From assembly GCF_014133895.1 (NCBI RefSeq), contig NC_050731.1, positions 186,001 to 250,000 of the forward strand: 64,000 bases of DNA, given 5' to 3'. This document shows positions 55,095 through 64,000 of the stretch, in pieces. The notes beneath the pieces are model-generated. The model saw nothing but the letters and a program-made list of their open reading frames with translations, ran no database searches and had not been told where the DNA came from. The first letter of the stretch is position 1. Every line of letters starts with the position of its first letter. The stretch is from Torulaspora globosa. Taxonomy: Eukaryota > Ascomycota > Saccharomycetes > Saccharomycetales > Saccharomycetaceae. Position numbers and translations under genes: made by a program.

Positions 55095-56813
55095 ATGAAT
55101 GACAAGCAACCAGTGGCTTCGGTTTTGCCGCAAGAGATATGGGTCGCTATCTTGCGACATTTGGATCATTCAGATTTATTTCGCTTGAGACTGTGTTGCA
55201 AAAGATTCAACCAGATAGTAAGCACGGCTACCGTGTGGAAATCAAGATGCTGGAAGAGATGGTTAGAGCACATGTCCCATGACCCGTTCGATGAGGAGTT
55301 TCCAAGCGGCAGTGATTGGTTTTACTACTATAGGTTCAGGAATCGAATTGATCAAAGCTTGCTTCAGTTACTTAGGAAGCTTGTAAACGAAAATGATAGC
55401 ACAGAGTATTGGCATCTGTACAGACTCATGCTTCGATATAATCCCTCGCATACTATTCCATTTCTTCATGGCGTTGTCAGACGGGGGTTTTTGTCATCGG
55501 AGCCGTTTGATGTGGTCACTTTATGCCAACATCTGTTAACATCGGTGAGACACAAGCATGTTTACGACCTTTTTCGTGTTGGGGAGAGAGCTTCATTTGT
55601 ACATAACGCGGAAGAAACCTTTTTCCTGCCGCTGGCTGCTATGGACCCTTCCTTTGATAGACTATTGCATTTTAGAAGCGACGCTCATGATCGTGTACAT
55701 TCGCTTATTAAAGCTGAATTCAACAATCTTCAAGACTTCCTCAACTTACCGACAACCCTAAAGGTGGATAAATTGATAAGCCGCCTTTTCGAAGCTCTAG
55801 ATCTACTGGATAAAGATAGGCAGCTTTTTATTGAAGATTTCATTTTGCTGAGGATATATGCAGGTGAAACAGCAGGCCATCCCCTGCTCATACTTTCCAT
55901 GGTGCAATATCTAGCTTCCACATACGGTGTGGAGACAGTATTATGCGGATCGTACCTTATTATTCATGACCCTCATGTGAGAGACGGAGAGACCTATCTA
56001 ACCATTGCATCCTCAGGAATACCAAAGATATTCACTAAAAGAAGGCTTGTACTGTCTTTGAAGCGTATTTTGGGCTCAAGCGACTACATTATCCAAAGAG
56101 AGATTTTACCAACAATATTGCAGCCGCTAAGACAGCAAGAATTACTCGCGACAGTTTTCAAAGAGTTACTACCACTGTACAACAAGTCCAAGTGGTCTGT
56201 GGCCGCTCCGAAGACCATGGAGGAGCTGCAGCGTCTATTTCCCCATAGCAATCAACCTATTAGGCCTGAGATGATCAATTACTTTCTCTGCGTTTTCAAA
56301 TCTATGGAGATTCGCTCAAAAACTGAAAGAAGTATCTCAGTAATGCTTACAGTAACATTTAAAGAGGTTTTTCAGCTTATCTCAAGGCTTTTCCCGGGCG
56401 ATCTATCCTATGCAGAAGACCTGTTGAAATGCAGAGGAGCTGCTTTTAGCGAGATGGATCTCGAGTATGGAGATTGGTTGTCCCAGATCCATAACATATC
56501 ATTACGAGCAAATGCTGAGTTTGGCAACTTCGTGGTCTCTCTACGAGATCAACAAATATTGTGCGTCATTGGCGTAAAGGAACTCAATAGCGCTGGAACA
56601 TTTTACAATTTAATGAGTTTTGCAGGTGAATTTTACGTGGAGCACAGTAGTAATATAAGAACTTTAGACGCTGGCGAGGAAGAAAACGTCATCAAAAGAT
56701 TTCTGACTGTAGGGTTTCAGTCGGATTTGGGTCTTGTTTTCAAAGGCATCGATTGGCTATCACACAAACTTATTCCTAATAGTCATGTCTCTCATATAAT
56801 AAAGACACTTTGA
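55095..56813 (+). CDS. MDM30: Mdm30, F-box subunit of an SCF ligase for mitofusin
   Basis: 572 residues from the first ATG (MNDKQPVASVLPQEIW); 598 in S. cerevisiae. F-box at about 11-55: LPQEIWVAILRHLDHSDLFRLRLCCKRF. The rest is the conserved long C-terminal body of the fungal Mdm30 family, also related to the human FBXO21 TPR/HemY region (YLASTYGVETVLCGSYLII). SCF-Mdm30 ubiquitinates the mitofusin Fzo1 on the outer membrane and Gal4-linked factors. Divergent to ART5, followed by SSQ1 as YLR368W-YLR369W. Confidence 0.88.
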   Translation: MNDKQPVASVLPQEIWVAILRHLDHSDLFRLRLCCKRFNQIVSTATVWKSRCWKRWLEHMSHDPFDEEFPSGSDWFYYYRFRNRIDQSLLQLLRKLVNENDSTEYWHLYRLMLRYNPSHTIPFLHGVVRRGFLSSEPFDVVTLCQHLLTSVRHKHVYDLFRVGERASFVHNAEETFFLPLAAMDPSFDRLLHFRSDAHDRVHSLIKAEFNNLQDFLNLPTTLKVDKLISRLFEALDLLDKDRQLFIEDFILLRIYAGETAGHPLLILSMVQYLASTYGVETVLCGSYLIIHDPHVRDGETYLTIASSGIPKIFTKRRLVLSLKRILGSSDYIIQREILPTILQPLRQQELLATVFKELLPLYNKSKWSVAAPKTMEELQRLFPHSNQPIRPEMINYFLCVFKSMEIRSKTERSISVMLTVTFKEVFQLISRLFPGDLSYAEDLLKCRGAAFSEMDLEYGDWLSQIHNISLRANAEFGNFVVSLRDQQILCVIGVKELNSAGTFYNLMSFAGEFYVEHSSNIRTLDAGEEENVIKRFLTVGFQSDLGLVFKGIDWLSHKLIPNSHVSHIIKTL

Positions 56814-57010
56814 GTCGTAATTGGAGCTTAGTGTATGTAGCAGGAGACTATAATGATTCTTTATTGTGATTTTGTCATAAATGCCCTCTACACGCACTCT
56901 TTCATCAGCGCGAGGCTCTGATGGACTAGCAGTTGCTATAACATATTATGTCATTAACTCAAGCTAATTGAAACGAATGTAGCAGATTGCAAACACTAAC
57001 GACCTATAGA

Positions 57011-58942
57011 ATGTATACTTCATGTCGGGAAAGCTTTAAAGCTTCTCAAAGATGGGGCAGACGACTTATAAGCTCTAAGGTTATCGGTATAGACCTTGGG
57101 ACGACCAATAGTGCAGTGGCCTACATCAGGGATTCAAGGAATAAGCAATCTGCAACCATTATAGAGAACGATGAAGGACAGCGTACGACACCATCGATAG
57201 TAGCTTATGACAGGAATGGAAAAGCAATTGTAGGAGCAGCAGCCAAAAGGCAGGGCGCCATCAATCCAAGGAATACATTCTTTTCGACAAAAAGACTCAT
57301 TGGGCGTTCGTTTGAGGATCAGGAAGTCCAAAGAGACATGAAGACTCTACCATATAACGTTGTCAAATCAGAGCTAAACGGGCAGGCGTACGTCGAGACA
57401 ACCAACGGGGAAGTGAAGTCTCCTAGTGAGATAGGCTCTTTGATCTTAGGTTATTTGAAGAAAACCGCAGAGGCTTACTTAAATGAAGTGGTTGACAAGG
57501 CAGTCGTTACAGTCCCAGCATATTTTAATGATTCGCAGAGACAGGCAACTAAAGATGCGGGAAAATTAGCAGGCTTAAAAGTGCTGAGAGTCATAAATGA
57601 ACCCACCGCGGCAGCATTGAGTTTTGGGTTAGATGATGAAAGAAACTCGGGAATTATAGCGGTCTATGATCTTGGTGGCGGAACTTTTGATATATCGATA
57701 CTGGATATCGAGGATAGTGTTTTCGAGGTTAGAGCAACAAATGGTGACACTCATCTTGGCGGGACAGATTTCGATGAGGTAATTGTCGAACATATCATAA
57801 GATCATTTATTTTAGAGAATCAAGATTTGGATGCCGTTATGTTGAAGCAAAACGGTAAAATGATGCAAAGAATTCGAGAAGCCGCTGAAAAGGCAAAGAT
57901 TGCACTGTCGCATGTTAAGACCACCACGATTGATATTCCATTCATTTACGAGAACAGGCATCTGCATTTCACTTTGAAGGAAAGCGAATTGGATGAAATG
58001 ACGATGCATCTAATTAAGCGGACGATAGATCCAGTGAAAAGAGCTCTGAAAGATGCGGATGTTGAGCCAGAAGATGTGGATGATGTTCTTCTAGTGGGCG
58101 GTATGACGAGAATGCCAAAGGTCAGGGCCGTCGTAGAGGAAGTTTTCGGAAAGAAACCCAATACATCGGTGAACCCCGACGAAACGGTCGCACTCGGTGC
58201 TGCTATTCAGGGCGGTGTTTTGTCCGGTGAGATTCAGAATGTCCTACTACTAGATGTCACGCCACTAACTCTCGGCATCGAAACATATGGTGGTGCTTTT
58301 TCGCCTTTGATTCCAAGAAACACTACGGTACCTGTCAAAAAGACCGAGGTATTCAGCACGGGTGTTGATGGACAGACTGGTGTCGATATTAAAGTTTACC
58401 AGGGAGAGAGGGGTCTCGTTCGCGACAACAAATTGATCGGTGATTTCAAGCTCACTGGCATTACACCATCACCCAAAGGAGTCCCCCAGATCGCCGTGAC
58501 TTTCGACATTGATGCAGACGGTATCATAAACGTATCTGCATCAGAAAGAAGTAGCGGGAGAGAAGAATCGATTACAGTAATTGCTAATTCAGGACTCACC
58601 GAGGATGAAATTCAGAAGATAGTCGAAGACGCCAACGCTAATAGAGAGAAAGATAGCCTCATCAAAAAAAGGATTGAGCTCATCACAAAGGCTGATATCA
58701 TGATAAGTGACTCGGAAAACGCATTCGAGCGATTCAAGGACATTATATCTGCGGATGAGACATATCCAGAAGTTCTTGCGGAACTACGCCAAGTGCGTGA
58801 GATCATTAACGACTTCAAAAAAAATGAGTCCAACTTAGACTACAATGTCGACGACGTCAAGAAAGCCACAGATGCACTACAGAACAGGGCGCTCAAATTA
58901 TTTCAAAGCGCCTCGAAGAAGCAGGCTGCCGCCAAGAAGTGA
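57011..58942 (+). CDS. SSQ1: Ssq1, mitochondrial Hsp70 for Fe-S cluster transfer
   Basis: 643 residues from MYTSCRESFKASQRWGRR (657 in S. cerevisiae). An Arg-rich presequence of about 25 residues, then the ATPase domain from VIGIDLGTTNSAVAYIRDS, with VYDLGGGTFDISILDIE and GGMTRMPKVRAVVEEVFG. The substrate-binding domain starts near LLLDVTPLTLGIETYGGAF. The IRDSRN/ATIIENDEGQRTTPSIVAYD block and the ending ALKLFQSASKKQ resemble Ssq1 rather than the general Ssc1. It works with Jac1 and the scaffold Isu1. It comes from a duplication of SSC1 older than the genome duplication. Tail-to-tail with ARC18. Confidence 0.93.
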   Translation: MYTSCRESFKASQRWGRRLISSKVIGIDLGTTNSAVAYIRDSRNKQSATIIENDEGQRTTPSIVAYDRNGKAIVGAAAKRQGAINPRNTFFSTKRLIGRSFEDQEVQRDMKTLPYNVVKSELNGQAYVETTNGEVKSPSEIGSLILGYLKKTAEAYLNEVVDKAVVTVPAYFNDSQRQATKDAGKLAGLKVLRVINEPTAAALSFGLDDERNSGIIAVYDLGGGTFDISILDIEDSVFEVRATNGDTHLGGTDFDEVIVEHIIRSFILENQDLDAVMLKQNGKMMQRIREAAEKAKIALSHVKTTTIDIPFIYENRHLHFTLKESELDEMTMHLIKRTIDPVKRALKDADVEPEDVDDVLLVGGMTRMPKVRAVVEEVFGKKPNTSVNPDETVALGAAIQGGVLSGEIQNVLLLDVTPLTLGIETYGGAFSPLIPRNTTVPVKKTEVFSTGVDGQTGVDIKVYQGERGLVRDNKLIGDFKLTGITPSPKGVPQIAVTFDIDADGIINVSASERSSGREESITVIANSGLTEDEIQKIVEDANANREKDSLIKKRIELITKADIMISDSENAFERFKDIISADETYPEVLAELRQVREIINDFKKNESNLDYNVDDVKKATDALQNRALKLFQSASKKQAAAKK

Positions 58943-59019
58943 TAACTGCAACCTTATCGACATATTTCGTTTTATCCGTTCTTAGATACATGCACATAGA
59001 TACATCAGTGGTCAGCTCA

Positions 59020-59650
59020 CTAAAGCGACTTGTTCATAAATTTCCTTCTGGTAAACGCCAGCCAGAACTTCGAGGGATTTTCCTTAGAGTCTCTGTATAC
59101 TCTATCGAGCAGTCTCATGGCTAGCTCCTGGCGGAATTGTTGTATGTAGGTTCGTAACAGCTCCATGGCGTTGTGATCAGAAAGAGGCACCGAGTAAACG
59201 GTGTTCAGAGGAAAGCCTGGCGTGCCAGGAAGCGAAAAGTTGTCGAGAGCCACGTTTGTTAATATTTTGACGGCCTCATTGAAGCTTGTGGTTGGCCTTA
59301 AACTGGACAAACACTCGTTGATGAACAAAATACCATAGATCAGCACTCTATCAGCCGGCGATTTGATCTCAAAGTTCTTGAAGAAGGAATTGGCACGAAA
59401 TAGGTCAAGGCATTCGTCGATAATATCATAGTCAGCGTTGGCAGGATAGGCAGGACCTCTGAACTTGGTATTTAATGGCAATAGAACAATATTACCGACC
59501 ATACGGTCGGTTTGGGGGTCCACTGGAAAAGTTGAGTGATAAGCCTGTTAGAGATTCAGCACTAGGTTAGTATTCGAGATCTGGTTGAGCTACAAAGCTA
59601 GGAGGGCGGAAATGACTCCAGAAATTCGGGAAAAAAGAACTTACAGGCAT
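59020..59650 (-). CDS. ARC18: Arc18 (ARPC3), Arp2/3 complex subunit, two exons
   Basis: Join on the minus strand of 59650-59645 (ATG CCT) and 59544-59020, 176 residues (178 in S. cerevisiae). Spliced start MPAYHSTFPVDPQTDRMVGN; without the intron the frame has no ATG before DPQTDR and a stop directly precedes AYHS. Body: LLPLNTKFRGPAYPA, LDLFRANSFFKNFEIKSPADRVLIYG, ending FTRRKFMNKSL, all typical of ARPC3/p21-Arc. It nucleates branched actin in cortical patches for endocytosis. Converges with SSQ1. Confidence 0.93.
59545..59644 (-). other. ARC18 intron (100 bases)
   Basis: On the minus strand: donor GTAAGT starting at 59644, branch TACTAAC at 59572-59566, acceptor CAG ending at 59545. The first exon contributes only ATG CCT. 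Confidence 0.9.
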
Positions 59651-60088
59651 CAGGATCTTTAATGTCAGCTAACTGATGCGAAAGTCAACGAAAAGGCTCA
59701 AATGTGGATGACAAAACTGATTTAATTGTTATTCAATACCGCTTGATAGGGGTCAATAAGTCTCTATTTTTTAATATCTGGCCGTTGTTAGGTTAACCGT
59801 AGTAAGTGAGGCAAGTTCCATCCTTTGAGATTGCTAGCCTTGAAGAAAGAACTCGAGCCCTCATCGATCGAGAGAAGAAGGCCAGGCAGCTGATTGTTGT
59901 CTGTGGCGACGTGATTATCACTGGCATCTGCCGTTTATCAATTTGATACTACTAGAGCTGGAGAGCTGCTTGGAGCCGGAAAGGTCATCCCCTTGCTTTG
60001 CTACGACTCGCTTGATTGGGACAACTTGTGGATACTGGTGTTGCCCCATCCACAGCTTAGAGCGGTAAGCTATTATTTATGCAAGTAT
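59651..60088. other. ARC18-ROM2 divergent promoter
   Basis: 438 bases. A stop at 60068-60070 in the ROM2 frame limits how far upstream ROM2 could start without splicing. An ATG at 60081 is out of frame with ROM2. No RNA gene or clear factor site is recognised. Confidence 0.45.
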
Positions 60089-63000
60089 GGTCAATAGCAC
60101 CGGCGTACAAGACAGGAGATCGATTTACTCTGAGATATTTGGGATCGAGAGGAGGCCAAACACGCTTGATCCTCGCTTTCGGGAGGAGATCGAGGTGGGT
60201 CACGGTCATTACGAAGACGGGGAGTTGCCAGATAAAATTGAAGATATAACGAGTCTAGAAGATGTGTTTTCCGGAGAAATAAGCGACGATCTGGTTTTGC
60301 AGGAAAGCGAACCCGCGGAGGCCAAGGAAGGGTACATTCTGTCCCATAAGACACATATAAGAAAAGTCTCGGATACTCAAAGTCTCTTGAGTTGTGACGA
60401 CACACCAAGGAGCAGCCCCAAGAGGGCGCAGGCGTCTGTGGTTTCTCCCACGACTACTGGTAAAACCACACTAGCTCGCAAACCCCCACCGATTCCACTG
60501 ACAACTAATTTGGAAGACCCCAAACCACGGTCGCCGTCAACGGATTCGTTCCAGTCTACCATCTCGAATGCACCGCACGGGTCGAAGAGCGAAGCCGCGC
60601 CAAGACGGACTCCCTCATTACCACAGTTGTCTATCTCTTCCTTAAGAAAGCAGTCGAGCTTCTCAAATTCCGGCGATAACACTCCAACGCAATCCAAGAA
60701 ATCTCCTTTGCAAGGTTTTGGGTTCTTTTCAAGGCATAATTCTCGCGAAACCAATGAATTGCTCGGACAAAATCATCCTCATCAACATAGTCAAACGCAG
60801 ACTAATCACCACTATCATTCATCCCATCCTACTGATCAAGGTCAAAATCTGACTTCGAGATCGATGTCGTTGAACTCGTCAGCGTTGAAAAACCTCGCGT
60901 CATCTCTACAATCGAAGTCAGGCAGTGGCAGAAAAGCATTACAGAAGTACGACTCACCGCATAGTCCGTTTCAGGAAACTCATAGCCACAGTTTTCATGG
61001 GGGCAGCTCTGGTAATTACGCATCTAACAACAAGCATATCACTTCACCCATGGGACTGGGCATCAAGACTCGGAACTCGTCGACATCGCTTACCTCTAAG
61101 AGGTTTACATCCGCATCTGGGTCGACTGTCTTTTATGACAGGCGCAGCAGTGGCTCACTGCCTTCGTCAAAGCCTATACTAAGTGCATCTGTGAAAAAGC
61201 CTCAGGTCTATCCCGCATTACTTTCCAGAGTAGCGACGAAATTGAAAGGATCTATACAGGTTGGCGAGCACAAAAAAGATGGTTTAATTTATCGTGACGC
61301 TTTCACAGGACAGCAGGCTGTTGATGTCATCTGTAGTATAATAAGAACATCAGATAGAAATTTGGCGCTCCTGCTTGGCCGATCGCTCGATGCTCAGAAG
61401 CTGTTCCATGACGTTGTTTATGAACATAGGTTGCGCGATTCTCCTCATGAAGTGTACGAATTCACCGATAGCTCACGGATGATAGGAACTGGTACTACCG
61501 GGGTAGTCCCCCTGAATTCCCGCGATCCATTAATGCTATTACCGAGCTCATCGCAGGTTAACAACATGCCCTACTCAGCCTCGACTATCGTCACTTCTGG
61601 TTCTACTTCTTCGCTAAGCAGCGACCAGACTGGCACAAATACCAGTAAAATGCAACAAGACCCGGCATTAATACATAATGTGAATGGTGTGTTCACCCTT
61701 TTAGCGGAATGCTATTCGCCAACGTGTACACGCGATCATCTGTGCTACTCAATCTCATGTCCCAGAAGGCTTGAACAACAGGCTAGGTTGAATTTGAAGC
61801 CCAATGGCGGTTTGAAACGGAATATATCTATGGCATTGGACGATGATGAAGAGGAAAAGCCATCTTGGACGTCTTCGGTTCCTGAAGAAATTTGGAAGAA
61901 CTTACCAAAGAAAGAGATTAAGAGGCAAGAGACGATTTATGAGGTATTCATTACAGAAAAGAATTTCGTGAGATCTTTGGAAATTACCAGGGATACTTTT
62001 ATGAAAACTTTAGCAGAAACTAATATAATCCCCGCTGACATTAGGAAAAATTTCATTAAACATGTTTTTGCCCATATAAACGATATCTATTCTGTCAACC
62101 GGAGATTTCTAGAGGCCTTGTCAGACAGACAAAAGAGCTCACCTGTAGTAAAAGGTATTGGTGATATAATATTGAGGTTCATTCCCTTTTTTGAGCCGTT
62201 TGTTTCCTACGTGGCATCGAGACCCTATGCCAAATATTTGATCGAAACTCAAAGATCAGTTAATCCATATTTTGCAAGATTTGATGATGATATGATGAGC
62301 TCGTCATTGAGGCATGGAATAGACTCATTTTTGTCCCAAGGTGTTTCACGGCCGGGCCGTTACATGCTGTTGGTGAAAGAGATCATGAAATCCTCCGATC
62401 CAGAAAAGGATAAAAGAGATTACGAGAACCTGAGCCGAGCGATGGATGCGCTTCGTGGCTTCATGAAAAGGATTGATGGAGCTAGTGGCGCGGCTCAGGA
62501 TAGACATGACGTCAAGCTTTTGAAGCAGAAGATTTTGTTCAAAAATGAATACGTGAATTTGGGACTCAATGACGAAAAGCGTAAGATTAAGCACGAAGGT
62601 GTTCTCTCGAGAAAAGAATTAACGAAATCGGATGGAACGGTTGTTGGTGATATCCAGTTTTACGTCCTGGATAACATGTTGCTTTTCCTTAAAGCCAAGT
62701 CGGTGAATAAGTGGCATCAACATAAAGTCTTTCAGAGACCTATACCGTTACCTCTTCTTTTTGTTTGTCCGTCGGAGGATATGCCGCCAATAAAGAGATT
62801 CATTGGTGATAAGCCTGACTGCTACGGGAGAGTGTTGCAGCCAGAATACACGCAACACAACCCAAAGAATGCTCTCACATTTTTGTATTATGGCGCTAAA
62901 CAGAAATATCAAGTGACCCTGTACGCTGCGCAATATGCTGGCTTGCAAACGCTACTTGAAAAGATCAAACAGGAACAGGCCCGCATCGTGGCAGAAACAG

Positions 63001-64000
63001 AAATGATCAACGTCATCAAGATCAGTGACAAGTTTTTCGACTACTCCAACAAAATCAATAGTGTTGCGTCCTGCGATGGAGGCCGTAAGTTATTGATCGC
63101 GACCAATTCCGGACTCTACATGAGCAATATCAAGAGGCAACAGAGCAAGGACACAGGTAAACGATCCACTTACTTTTCCACACCCGTGCAGCTAGTGCAA
63201 AGGAGTAACATAAGCCAGGTGGCAGTCTTGGAAGAGTTCCAATCTATTCTACTCCTGGTGGACAAGAGGTTGTTGAAGTGTCCGCTATCGCTACTTCAAG
63301 CGGAAGACAATGGTAACGGTTTCTTCAAGAAGCACCACAAAGAGCTCGCCACTCATGTCAGTTTCTTTGCAGAAGGAGATTGCAACGGAAAAAGACTGAT
63401 CGTGACCGCCCACAGCTCCTCGCATTCGATAAAGTATTTTGAGCACGAACATCCGCTTCTTTCCGAAAACAGCAACAGTAGCAGCAAGAGCTACAAACGC
63501 AAGGTGACCGAGGTCGTCTTTGACTCGGAGCCGGTCTCTATATCGTTTCTCAAAGCGAACCTGTGCATCGGTTGTAAAAAAGGGTTCCAGATTGTCAGTG
63601 TGTCGCAGAACGCCCACGAGTCGCTCCTGGACCCGGCAGACACTTCGCTGGAGTTCGCCCTGCGAGATACTCTGAAACCCCTCGCCATATACAGGGTCGG
63701 CGACATGTTCCTGCTGTGCTACACCGAGTTTGCATTTTTCGTCAACACCCAGGGCTGGAGGAAGAAGGATTCGCACATAATCCACTGGGAGGGAGAACCT
63801 CACAAGTTTGCCATCTGGTACCCCTACATTCTGGCATTCGACGCCAACTTCATCGAGATTAGAAAGATCGACACAGGCGAGCTGGTCACCTGTGTGCTCG
63901 CCGAGAAGATAAGATTACTACAGACCAGCTCCCAGGAGATCCTGTACGTTTACGAGGACTCCCGTGGCTACGACACGGTTGCCTCGCTGGACTTCTGGGG
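60089..64000 (+). CDS. ROM2: Rom2/Rom1, Rho1 guanine-nucleotide exchange factor (cut by the right edge)
   Basis: About 1304 codons are visible from MVNSTGVQDRRSIYSEIFG; yeast Rom2 has 1356, so roughly 50 residues lie outside the window. Order: Ser-rich disordered N-terminus; DEP domain (about 385-460; HKKDGLIYRDAFTGQQAVDVI); a Cys-rich stretch CYSPTCTRDHLCYSISC (about 545); DH domain (about 607-810; KRQETIYEVFITEKNFVRSL); PH domain (about 830-985; HEGVLSRKELTKSDG); CNH domain (from about 990). It activates Rho1 at the plasma membrane downstream of the Wsc1/Mid2 sensors in cell-wall integrity, and binds PI(4,5)P2. It is the pre-duplication gene of ROM2 (YLR371W) and ROM1, placed after ARC18 as expected. 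Confidence 0.93.

Noticed and set aside
1..64000. Centromere, transposon or LTR, CRISPR array
   Set aside because: No CDEI-CDEII-CDEIII arrangement, no terminal repeats or reverse-transcriptase/integrase frames, and no spaced repeats were seen.

Overview
The window is nuclear DNA of a budding yeast of the family Saccharomycetaceae. The evidence is dense, mostly intronless genes on both strands, a few short introns with GTATGT/GTAAGT donors and TACTAAC-type branch points, TATA boxes and Reb1 sites, and proteins that match Saccharomyces cerevisiae orthologs almost end to end. Gene order suggests a lineage that split off before the whole-genome duplication. From about 5.9 kb to the right edge, the orthologs of the YGR041-YGR068 segment (chromosome VII) and of the YLR353-YLR371 segment (chromosome XII) are interleaved in one run, each present once. 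Genus (Lachancea, Torulaspora, Zygosaccharomyces or a relative) cannot be fixed from the sequence alone.

Layout. 0-4.4 kb: the end of an aldo-keto reductase (YPR1/GCY1), XRS2 and a divergent Sam50-like outer-membrane barrel. 4.4-5.9 kb: a gene-poor gap. 5.9-16.5 kb: BUD8/BUD9, MTE1, TAL1, a 1.7-kb gap with strong hairpins and general-regulatory-factor motifs, RME1, a 1-Cys peroxiredoxin not expected at this locus, ILV5, ATG33 and the kinase FMP48. 16.5-28.6 kb: MCO32, eIF2A, MUP1, a SIRT5-like sirtuin not expected here, RSC1/RSC2, ADE13, LST7. 28.8-38.8 kb: VPS38 and DCR2 (overlapping tails), YLR361C-A, STE11, PEF1 (with an intron), the C/D snoRNA snR48, NMD4, ERG25. 39-50.5 kb: ADE6, YLR363W-A, COX18, SPT4, GRX8, VHT1, an unknown acidic protein, and RPS22B with two introns, the second holding an snR44-like H/ACA snoRNA. 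50.6-64 kb: YGR067C, ART5, MDM30, SSQ1, ARC18 (with an intron) and ROM2, which runs off the right edge.

Most genes are housekeeping and are not organised as operons. Functional themes are purine synthesis (ADE6, ADE13), mitochondrial biogenesis (Sam50-like, COX18, SSQ1, ILV5, MDM30, ATG33), nutrient uptake and its control (MUP1, VHT1, ART5, LST7), cell-wall and polarity signalling (ROM2, BUD8/9, STE11, ARC18) and sterol synthesis (ERG25).

The most striking observation is that STE11 keeps a full reading frame but lacks the Arg-Asp of its catalytic HRD motif. This is either an inactivating 6-base in-frame deletion or a sequence error. Other items to follow up are the SIRT5-like sirtuin, the structured non-coding stretch between TAL1 and RME1, two snoRNAs supported by rRNA complementarity recalled from memory, two short-exon introns, and an unknown acidic protein with two SUMO-interaction-like motifs.
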